Source: Haematococcus lacustris (lineage: Eukaryota > Chlorophyta > Chlorophyceae > Chlamydomonadales > Haematococcaceae). From it: a DNA stretch of 64,000 bases. The stretch is taken from NCBI GenBank assembly GCA_030144725.1, contig JASKMD010000021.1, positions 124,001 through 188,000 of the forward strand, written 5' to 3'. Both the position numbers and the translations under genes were made by a program. Position 1 is the first letter of the stretch, and every line of letters starts with the position of its first letter. Shown here piece by piece: positions 41,101-49,600 of the stretch. The notes under the pieces were generated by a model that saw only the letters and a program-made list of their open reading frames with translations, was not told the origin of the DNA and did not search any database.

Positions 41101-41526
41101 GGGCACCACATGCCCCTGGTAGCCACAGTACCTTGAACCGGATTTCCACCCCCACAGGCGCATTGAACGTGCTGCTCCACACGTGGCCGTCGGTCCAGCG
41201 CAGGTGGTCGGCCTTGCTCAAATCCCAGTTGCCAAGGCAGGGCTGGTTGCCCACTAGCTTCAGGCTTTCACCGAAGTCAACCTAAGTCAACGCACCGCTG
41301 CATGGGGCTTATGATGACATGAACTGCGCTCACAAGCTGCATCGACAGCGCGGAATGCAAGTCTAGCTACCTGCTTCGTGATACGAACCGTCACAGGCAC
41401 GGAAGCTGCCTGCGGACGGAGAGGCAGCGCACAATAGCGCTTCACATGCAGGACCCGCGCCGTTTCCTTGCTGTGCCGCACCCGCACACCTGGACACACA
41501 GCGAGCTGCGACCGCATGAGCGCCAT
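29044..41526 (-). CDS. PWD: Phosphoglucan, water dikinase (PWD/GWD3), 3' end lost in the assembly gap
   Basis: Plastid enzyme that moves the beta-phosphate of ATP to C3 of glucose in pre-phosphorylated starch, needed for starch breakdown. Exons: 41371-41526, 41132-41281, 40424-40486, about 39778-40019, about 39368-39456, 38854-39061, 38281-38353, 36755-36873, 36526-36672, 36145-36230, 35692-35823, 35347-35501, 34520-34597, 34115-34195, 33668-33808, 32930-33025, 32129-32222, 31626-31736, 31239-31324, 29580-29708, 29295 to the gap; 896 residues so far. Starts with an Arg/Ala-rich transit-peptide-like segment, then a CBM20 starch-binding domain ([33 protein letters not shown]), then [41 protein letters not shown] and [20 protein letters not shown] as in plant [17 protein letters not shown] carries the catalytic phosphohistidine (codon 29607-29609). 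CBM20 rather than CBM45 separates it from GWD1. The PPDK-type ATP-binding domain (about 400 residues) is absent. Intron 12 needs a GC donor. Confidence 0.92.
29871..31230. repeat. (AGGGTC)n array of 1.36 kb with AGGGCC variants, PWD intron 19
   Basis: Hexamer array with interspersed GGGCCA units and rare frame slips (single extra or missing G). It ends nine bases before the exon ending at 31239. Unbroken reading frames of about 500 codons through it (Gly-Ser, Val-Arg, Gln-Gly) follow simply from the six-base period. Confidence 0.97.
32045..32107. repeat. (CTG)21 microsatellite, PWD intron 17
   Basis: Pure CTG on the plus strand (CAG in the PWD pre-mRNA), 22 bases from the donor of exon 17. 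Confidence 0.95.
32252..32633. repeat. (GGGCA)n array, about 76 copies, PWD intron 16
   Basis: Almost perfect pentamer array beginning 30 bases upstream (in plus coordinates) of the exon edge at 32222. Confidence 0.97.
32747..32916. repeat. (CCCCG)n array, about 34 copies, PWD intron 16
   Basis: Near-perfect pentamer array with one CCCCA unit. It occupies the same intron as the GGGCA array and ends 14 bases from the donor of exon 16. In the pre-mRNA it reads CGGGG. Confidence 0.97.
33872..34050. repeat. (GGGTC)n array, about 35 copies, PWD intron 14
   Basis: Pentamer GTCGG with one GTCGC variant, between exons ending at 34115 and starting at 33808. Confidence 0.97.
34695..35251. repeat. Second (AGGGTC)n array, 0.56 kb, PWD intron 12
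   Basis: Same hexamer as the array in intron 19, with three TCAAGGTCAGGGCC interruptions spaced 180 and 60 bases apart, so part of the array grew by duplication of longer blocks. Confidence 0.97.
36905..38215. mobile_element. AT-richer insertion in PWD intron 7, possible retroelement or other foreign DNA
   Basis: Base composition changes sharply at about 36,905 and back at about 38,215, inside one intron (36874-38280). The piece holds TATATAAA-type and TATATATC motifs, repeated CCCGAGG/CCCAAAGG/CCCGAAGG stretches, and a minus-strand ORF at 37724-38113 starting with a true ATG whose first half uses A/T-ending codons unlike the flanking genes. No reverse transcriptase, terminal repeat or target duplication was identified, so the class is open. 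Confidence 0.4.
37724..38113 (-). CDS. Uncharacterised 129-codon ORF within the AT-richer intron insertion
   Basis: Begins ATG TAT TTT TTG and runs 129 codons. It contains a charged helical-looking stretch ([20 protein letters not shown], then [20 protein letters not shown]) followed by a Gly/Pro/Arg-rich segment. I do not recognise the family. Codon choice differs from the host genes, which suggests it came with the insertion. Confidence 0.3.
   Translation of the reverse strand: MYFLVLWEVHKQLADLDQMEKPAMEQFVVGGISAADAADNRHRELLMYDEQHSQMSLDRQAAVIKRLLGWQPCRGGRRPVIHGQPAKAGCLLWPRQQHGWLQEHASLNALSQMIRYAATASSLRRTTTF
38560..38836. repeat. (GGGT)n array, about 69 copies, PWD intron 6
   Basis: Near-perfect tetramer that ends 18 bases before the exon edge at 38854, again very close to a splice donor of this gene. 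Confidence 0.97.
39196..39350. repeat. CCCCTGACC-type tandem repeat, PWD intron 5
   Basis: Short units of the form CCCCTGACCC with GTGACC variants, between exons ending at 39368 and starting at 39061. Confidence 0.85.
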
Positions 41527-41990
41527 GAGCGCGATGTGCCCGTAAGATTTCTACCTGCCCGGCCATGATGGCCTGAAGGTAACGCTTGCATTTTAGAGAG
41601 CGATGGCCCTGGAGCAAAAGGATCACTGATCAAGGATTGACGCGAACTTGTAGCTATGCTTAGGATATTTTCCGCATGGCGGTTCTCAAGTTGAGTTCCG
41701 ATTCTTGAGTGTAGCTTCACGGCCAGTAGCACTTGGTGCGCCAGTGGCTCCTGCACGCTCGCCTAGGTGTGCTGCATGTCTCAGTCGCTCCGATGGTGCC
41801 TCTTGCTTGGAGTCTGGGAGGCTTGGCTTGGTGCTGAGTAGCGAGCTCGAGGGATGCTGCGCAGGCTGAATGGTTTATGGTGTGCCGTTCACTTTCACAA
41901 ACGGGATTGAGCAAACATGCTGTGCCACGGTGTGCCACCCATGGCTTGTGGGTAGGGAGCGGTTTCTTAATTAAGTTTAATTAAGCGTCA
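41527..41990. promoter_or_regulatory. Upstream region of PWD
   Basis: No exon recognised. It holds the PWD 5' UTR and promoter before the first transposon-like element. An ATG at 41566 also opens a frame, but joining it to the CBM20 exon would need an intron under 50 bases, so the ATG at 41526 is preferred as the start. Confidence 0.4.
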
Positions 41991-42463
41991 TATTAAGGCC
42001 CCCTTTCCAATGGACTCCGGGCGGAGTTGGAGTCTGCACTTTTTCGAACTCCAACTCCACCCCTTTCCATTGCTCCGGAGCCCGGAGTCGGAGTCCACCT
42101 GCAGCCGTAGGAACTTGAAGGATCGAGCGATCCAGGTAGGAGCAAGAGGGCTTGCACTGTGTTGCCAGATGTGTGCTGTGTTGCCAGATGCCAGGTACAG
42201 CCACACCAGCAGCGGCTGCAGTAGCTTGTGAAGCATGTTGAACTGGGGCTGCAGGCCAGACTGCAGACGGCACTGGCTGCTCTTGTTGCAGTTGCTGCAT
42301 CATCGTCGCAGCTGGCTTTGCTGCAGTTGCTGTTGCAGAAGTTGCAGCTCATGTTGCAGCTCTGCTCATGTGCCCGCTTACCCGGTGCCCCACCTCCGTT
42401 AAGCCCAAGCTCTGTTAGTGCACCTGCTGGGCACCTTCTTCATCACCACCACCTACACATAGC

Positions 42464-42597
42464 TAGGGATCGTCCCATCTACGTAGATCTACGTGGATCT
42501 AACGTTAGATTAGATGGTTAGACTAGATCTAGCAAGCCAATCTAACGTTAGATTCGTCTAATCTAGTCTAACGTTAGATGGGTCGGGACGACCCCTA
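42464..42597. mobile_element. 134-bp hAT-like MITE nested in the larger element
   Basis: Ends TAGGGATCGTCCC and GGGACGACCCCTA are inverted repeats with one mismatch, and CACATAGC is present immediately on both sides (42456-42463, 42598-42605). An 8-bp target duplication with TAGGG termini is the pattern of hAT elements. The interior is a dense palindrome of TCTAACGTTAGA-type motifs. Caution: CACATAGC also recurs in the local tandem repeat to the right. Confidence 0.65.
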
Positions 42598-42720
42598 CAC
42601 ATAGCACCTACACCTAAACCTTCACATAGCACCTACACATAGCACCTACACCTACACCTACACATAGCACCTACACATAGCACCTACACCTTCTTGATCA
42701 CCACCACCTACACATAGCAA
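42598..42720. repeat. Imperfect ACCTACACATAGC tandem repeat
   Basis: Six or more units of CACCTACACATAG and CACCTACACCTA flank the nested MITE on its right, and one unit is on its left. Confidence 0.8.
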
Positions 42721-43668
42721 CAATTGCTGCTTGATGAACAATGCGATCAAGCAATGTTGTGTAAGGATCTAGCTGCTAAAGCAATGTCCACCAGCCTTGC
42801 CTGTGCGCTTCGAGCCCCACTTGTTTCGAGCCCCACTTAAGCCCCAATCTGTACAAGGCTTGCACCACCGAGTGCTCCTGGACCTCAGCAGCCAGCAAGG
42901 TTCCCATGGCGAAATTTGTCTTGCCAGCGCAGGCCGAATGAGCTCCGCGAAGAGCTTGTCCGTCAGACCACGGGACCACCACGCGATCGAAGGCTGTTTC
43001 CTCCTCCTCTTCCGCCTCCTCATCCGCTTCCTGCTCCTCCTGCTGTTGTGAGCCCAGCAAAAAGGTCGGACTCCAACTCCGACTCCGAGCTCCGAGGGGG
43101 GGGGGGGGGCTCGGAGCTCTGGGGGCCTTTCGGAGTCGGTCCGGAGTCGACTCCGTAGCTCCACGGACTCCGTCATTGGAAATGCTCGGGGCGGAGTCGT
43201 CGGTTGGGCTGGCGGTCAGTGCTGCAGAGGACTCCGCCGCGGACTCCAACTCCGGACTCCAACTCCGGACTCCGGACTCCGGACTCCAACTCCAACTCCG
43301 TCATTGGAAAGGGGCCCTATTAGGTCGCTTACTTAACCACTTAACCACTTGATATCAAGCGCTGGTAACTCTCTTTTTCTAGCCCTCTCGCTCTACCCTT
43401 CGTGGCTCTACCCCTTGCTTGATGTAGCCCCACTGCGGGCCCGCGGCGTGGTCCTGCCTAAAAAGTGCATCGACCCCTTTACTGGGTACGCGATAGCTAT
43501 TCCTCACTACACACCCAAGCACACAGCCGTTTAGTGATTGCTCGCGGTATTACCATTTGTGCACCATTTGCTCATCTCGCATGGTATATGCTTAAGAACC
43601 ACACCATTGGCCTTTGCAGGGTACGCAGATGCAACACCAATCAAATCGCGTCTTTGTGCAGGTTGTGG

Positions 43669-45050
43669 TCAGGTGTTCCCAACTAACAGAAAATGACAGG
43701 AAACCGACCCTTGGCAGTAGGACGGCTGTAACTCTGCACTCACTGCGCCAAATATTATGCTAGATGATTCACAATGTAGCCAACCCGGCCAGCTACCTTT
43801 CACCCATCCAGAATAGTTTTACACTGAGTAGGCCGCGCACAACAAAGCGTCAAAGTTAGTGATTCAAATTTGAGCCGTAGCGGAGCATGCAGTCATCGCT
43901 TCGACCGCCCGCGTCGCTCAGGCTGCTCTACATGAGCGTGCGCGCCGGCAGCAGCAGTCGGATCGGAAAGCGGTTGCGGCGATGTGGCAGTGAGCCCACC
44001 TTCCCCCCATACCTGGAGGGCAATGCCACAGCTCGACCATTTGGACTTTCAACATGCTACTTACTAGGTTAAGCTCCTCTCAGACAGTGTCACAAGCAAT
44101 CATACTCAGATAAGCTACAAGCTCACTTTGGTCTGTGACCCCCAACTCCCTTAGCCGATCTCAGGGCCAGGGCCATGCAGTCAGTCACGCAACTCCATAC
44201 CGTGACCGAATTTGGACTCGGCTCCCCTACAGACTTATGCTCCCCTACATGCCCTCCACCTGCGTGCAAAGTTTCATAGCTCAGCTGCCAGCCCACAGTG
44301 GTGCTCTGGGAGGGGTGGGCTGGGAGGGGTGGGCTAGAAGGGGGTGGGCTTGGGGCGGGGGCGAGGGGAAGGGCTGGGAGGGGGTGGGCAAGCTCAATGA
44401 GGTGGGCTCCTGCAATGATGGGTGGAGGGGGGGCGGGCATGGTGGGTCGTTGCATGCCATGGCCTGGAACCTGCCTAATGAACATGATGTAACTTTGAAA
44501 GTGTCAAACTGAACGAGGCCTGGGCTGTTTAACATGCGGGTTGTTTTAGTAGATGTGCCAATGGGTCATGAACAAACATTTCGTGTCGCTTTTTCTCTAG
44601 GTGCAGCCGGTGCAACACAGTGGAGGACACAGTGGAGGAGGGGGGGTGTAACCCGGTGATACCTTAGTGTGCGCCGACCCAAATGATGTCTTCGGCGAGA
44701 AGCGAACACGAATATATGTTTCATCCACCCCGATTAGGTGCCCTGCACGCCCGGCAGGCATCGCGACGGGTGTTAGCCGGACATTCCATTTGTGCACAAC
44801 CAGCTCACTACGCTAGGTAGATGAGGTCACAGCGATGTGGCTCACCGTGCCAAGGAGACCCGCTTCGCCGCTGTGATTTGTTCGCGGGCACATGTGGCAG
44901 TACGCGAGCAAAGACTCCAATGGCTAGCGCTGATGGTCAGATTACGCGGGCTAAACCGCCAATGCCAATGTGATAAACGCTATCGAAAACAGTGCGGTAT
45001 TGAGAGAGTACTTGCATGAAGATTACCAACCCCATGTTGGGAACACCTGA
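43669..45050. mobile_element. 1.38-kb DNA-transposon-like element with 15-bp inverted repeats and 7-bp target duplication
   Basis: Starts TCAGGTGTTCCCAAC (43669-43683) and ends with its exact inverse GTTGGGAACACCTGA (45036-45050). GTTGTGG is directly repeated at both outer edges (43662-43668, 45051-45057). A minus-strand frame at 44597-44797 contains GVDETYIRVRF, which resembles the D-E-x-x catalytic strand of some DDE transposases, but it is short and the match may be chance. The element looks non-autonomous. Confidence 0.65.
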
Positions 45051-45057
45051 GTTGTGG

Positions 45058-46690
45058 GGCCTCTTTATACGGCCAGCACCTGAACTGAAACTGCATGCAT
45101 TTCACAGCACGGCCAGGTCATGCGGACACCCAGTACTGGGCCGCTCCTGACAGGTATACACAACTCCTCGACGGCCCTGCAAGCCCTTCCTTGAAGATCG
45201 ATGATGTACACTACTTGCAAATAGCATTCCACATTGACGTTCCATCCCTTCTGCATTTACCTTCAGCACATTGTCGCACGCGTGGATGCTCATGTGTGAC
45301 CATGCAATGCATTCCACTATAGACAGCATGGCATGTCCTACCTGGATAGCATGCCGCAAGCTGCATGGCCCTGGGTGCCATCATGATGGTAGCATGGCCA
45401 TATCACGCAAAGAAAGTATATAATTGTTATCACGTTCTTGGAGGCATGCTTTGCAGCTGTGCAGTCTTGGGTCCATCGAGGGAGGCTTGAAGCAATGCAC
45501 TTGCAGCCTGCTGCACAGTATTGAGCGCACACTCTACTGGTGAGGTGGGTGCAGCGGCTTTGTGGACCTCCACAATGAATTGTCTGATGGAGGTGGGCTT
45601 GCATGTCCAGTTTTGTAGAATGCATTGGTAAGTATGCATAGGTTAAGATGCTGACAGTGCGGCAATTCTATCACGCACATGGAGCTTGCGCATGGCCTGC
45701 TGCCGGCCTAGTTGCAAGCATGTCAATAATGCCCTGGCCCATTTGGTGGCTCTATGCTTGACGACAGCCCCCCCTGCATTGCATTGCATGGAGCTGGTAC
45801 GCTGCATGGTGTGCATGGAGGCAGAGAAAAGACAGGGGTAGCGACATGCAGGTAGGGTCCAGGTGGGTCCAGGGCAACAACTGTCATCCAGGGCAGGGAG
45901 CAGGCAGCTATATACCTGCAGCACGTTCTGCGGCTGGTCCTGTGTGCCGCAGCCTATGCACTGCTGCTGTTGCCACATCTCTCATTCGCCAGGGCTGGCT
46001 CCTGACGCATGGTGGCAGCCGTGCCTGATGTCGCCCACACAAGAGATGGAGAGACCCCAGCCGCCAGGAAGGCACCAGCCACCGCCACACTGCACATGGG
46101 AGGCCCCCTCCACCACACTACCCAGTCGTGTGTGAAAATCAGCCACTCAGACTCTGTGTCAGTGAACCCCTCGACCCTGGACAGTGCACAGCGTTCAACA
46201 TGGAACAGGGTGTTGCCTGGCACCTGCCGAGGGTCCATAGATAAGCCCTGGCCCTTGGCCCTGGACCAGGCCTGGCCCCTGTCCCAGGGTCTGTGGATGA
46301 GGCTCGGGCAGGGCTGGCACCATGCACACCCTCCCACACACTCTCCCCTATTCTTGTATCGTTGCTGTGCCGGGCTTAAAGTTGGCCAAGGGTCACTCAG
46401 GCAGGGCTGCTGCGGGGCTGGCGCTGCACTGATTTGATTCAGACAACAAGGTGGCAAGCAAGCGGGCATAGCACCCTCCCGCAACCCTCCCATTCAGTCA
46501 TGGGCCCCCTGGCAGCATCACTTACCTGGATGGCAATTTCTCACATTTGGCTGACTGAATGCCTAACCTAAAAGTGGAAGGCATGGGTCAGATAGCCCAG
46601 GGTGCAGCCGTCTACAGCTACGGAGGCAGCAGCCATTGCTAAGCTCAGCTGCCGGGCCAAGAGCCGTTGTGACACCACCAGACCAGCCAG
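45058..46690. other. Region between the transposons and the phosphodiesterase, unknown minus-strand ORFs
   Basis: Minus-strand frames at 45430-45639, 45643-45978 and 45954-46493 follow one another and have protein-like composition (for example VECALNTVQQAASALLQASL and TESEWLIFTHDWVVWW), but I find no domain and no consistent splice model. They could be a small unknown gene or decayed repeat. The phosphodiesterase 3' UTR must also lie here. Confidence 0.25.
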
Positions 46691-49600
46691 CTACTCCACT
46701 CCCGCTGTGCCGTTTGCCCCTGGTGCCCGCCCGGAAGCCGCATGGACAGCAGTAGCAGCAGCAGCCGCCACCGCAGCAGCAGCAGCAGGGACAGCAGCTG
46801 GCGGCCCTGCTGTCCCACCGGCAGCTGCAGTGCCATCTAGCGTCACAGCCGCCTGCTCCGCACCAGGAGCGCCATCACCCTGCGGCCTCCCCTCCCCTAT
46901 TTGTTGGGGGGCCACCGCCCCCTGAGCAGCCCCTGCCATGCCGTGTGCATCCTGCAGCTGTCCGCCCTTGTGACCAGGGTTGCTGGTGCCCAGCAAGCTG
47001 GGGGTCGGGCGGCGATGGCCACTGGGGCTGTGGCTGAGGGCCCCTGCCGGGCTGGCCTCCCCCTGCTGCTTGGCCTCCCCCTCCTCCAGCCACATCACCA
47101 GGTTGTCGCGGGCCTGGTCCAGCATGGGCGAGCAGCCGGGGAACACGGTGGTGAAGGCCATGAGCTGGGGCAGACACACCAGCGAGTAGAAGCCGGCCTG
47201 GCTGCGGGTCACGCCGGCCTTGGTCCTGCAGGGCAGCAGGGAGGCCGGGGGAGGGGCTGGGGTCCAGGTAGGCAGGCTGAGATGCAGGCAGGGGGGCTGA
47301 GGTGCCAGGCATCACCTTGCCTCACCCCTGCTGCTCCCGTCAGCCCCCTACTGCTTCCACCGCTCCCGCTCCTGCCACCCCAGCCCCCACTCCCATAGCA
47401 GCCGTTGTTGCAATCCCTACAGCGCCTGCTCCCCCTCCCACCCCCCAGCTGCTGCTGCTGCTGCTGCTGCCTGTCCTGCCCAAGTAAGGTGGGCTCCCTG
47501 AGCTGCCGCTGCTGGCCCCTGACCTGTCCATGAGGGGGGACACAGGCAGCCCCGCCGCCAGCTCCTGGTCACCCTGCCGGAACAGCTCCTCCTCCAGCAG
47601 CTGCACCCAGCGCCGGTGGACATCCCGGGCATGGGCCAGGTGGCCTAGGTCAGACACCTTCAGCACCATCTGTAACCGCACACACACACACACACACACA
47701 CATGGTGCATGGCATGTGGTCTCGCAGGGCCTGTGTTGCATCAGCGCTACTGGCTTGGCAGGGCCAATGCAACCAAGAACTGGGTCAAGGAGACTCAGAC
47801 TCAGACCCCTGCACTACTTCAGGGACAGGGACACAGGGGTCCTGTCCTGGCCTGGCCTGCCCTAGTCCAGCAGGGTGGGGAGCAGACTCACGCCCACCTG
47901 CCCTGTCTGCCCGTACCTGCAAGGTGATGAGGCGCAGGTCATCATCCAAGATGCCCTGCACTGGCCCGGCCACAGCGCCAGACTTGGTGGCAGGCAGCGC
48001 GGCGCCAGGGCTCTGAGGTGAGCTCTGCTCGACCAGCGGCTTGCCTGGCCCAGGGGGAGGGAGGGGGCCAGGGCCAGGGGTGTCACCTGGCTGCACCTTG
48101 CTGGGCGCCCTGGAGAGGCTGGGTGGGGTCGCGCCCTCCAGGCTGCTGTTGATGCAGGCCAGCAGTGCCGGCGTCTTGTTGTTGAACATGGAGTTGAAAG
48201 CAAAGTGCTGCGGCGGGCCAGACAATGCGGCACATGCACGCTCAGTCAGCCCCACTGGTGTTTCTGTCAGGTTGGGATCAGGGGCAGGGTTGGACACAGT
48301 GGATGCTGGTGCTGCTAACGCGCAGCACCAATCGCATGCTGTGTAACTCCCAAGAGGATGCTGACAAGAGGACATTGGAAGTGCCCTTTGGAGATGGCCT
48401 TTGGAGGTGCGAGAGTGAGTGACGCACGGGCAGCAAGAGCCGCGTCCGACTGAAATAAGGTCAGGGCCAGGGTTGATAACAGCTTGGGTGCTGACGTTGC
48501 TGATGGGCGGCGAGGGGCAGGGGGCGAGGGGCATTGGGGCAGCCTTAGACCTCGTCACTCGGCCCTGACAGCGCCAGGCTGTGCAAAGCATTTGCATCGA
48601 GAGGGGTGCGGCACTGGGTCAGAGCGGGGCCACCAGTAACCCCGCCCACCTGCTTCATGTCTGTGGCCAGCACCAACTCGATGGCATAGCGCCTGACCAC
48701 GTCCCGCACCTGAGGGTGTGGCACCAGCAACCCTAGGGCCAAAGCACCAAGGCTTGACCATCTGGCACAGTTGCACTCTACCGGCAGCAGGCAGGCTGGT
48801 GGCCAGGCTCACTCCAAGACCTACCGAAGTCTGGATGCAAGCCTGCCCGCCCTTGCCTGCCCTGTGTGCCCTGCTGCAGCCTGGTCCACACACCCTCTAT
48901 GGTCACCCCTCTGGTAATCCACACCCTCCAACAGCACACCCTTGCATCCTACATCATGCACCATCTCAATTTCAAATCTCAAAACATGCCCGCCCTGTAT
49001 GCCCCTGCCTGAACCACTCACCCTCCATGAGCACCCTCCATGAGCAGCCCTGCACCCACTGCACTGCTGCCTTTGCATAGTTAAGCTGTCATTGCATGGT
49101 GGATATTGTATGCCAGATGCTGCATAATGAGCCAGGGGGTCGGCAGGGAGCTTGCTGCTGGGTAGTAGCCGTGGCCAGCTGCGGCCCAAACACACTCCAT
49201 GACCAGCCCCAGTGCACCCACTGCACTGTTGCTGGCCTTACCTGGGAGCTGGTGCTGGCGAAGATGTTGGTCTCCTCCTGCGCCATCAATTGAAAGGCTG
49301 CGGCGATGTGGTGGTTCTCCATGGGGCTTCGGTCGTTGTACCTCAGCTGCAGTGTGGCAAGCAGACAGGCCAGTGTGCAGTGTGAGCTGCTGCCTGAGGC
49401 TGGATGCGCCCTAGCACTCGGCAGGAACTACTACCACAGCAAAGCTGCCTCAATGAGGGTGCCAAGAAGGCCAGGGGAGGGGATGGACTCCGTAGCATCA
49501 CACACAGCTGGGGCAGCACACACCTCCCCCTCCCTCCTCTGTGCCCTGCCCTCCACGCCCCCCTACTGTACCTCCCCTCCCCTCCCCCTCCCCCCTCCCC

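Larger units (their letters stand above)
41996..43317. mobile_element. 1.3-kb DNA-transposon-like element with terminal inverted repeats
   Basis: Begins AGGCCCCCTTTCCAATG and ends with the inverted match CATTGGAAAGGGGCCC. TATTA flanks both ends (41991-41995 and 43318-43322). Internal subterminal blocks repeat GGAGTTGGAGT on the left and ACTCCAACTCC on the right in inverted order, extending the fold-back. Two overlapping minus-strand frames (42769-43249) look like one coding piece broken by a frameshift (DRVVVPWSDG, then LTDKLFAELIRPALARQ), but I cannot assign a transposase family. A smaller element is nested at 42464-42597. Confidence 0.65.
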
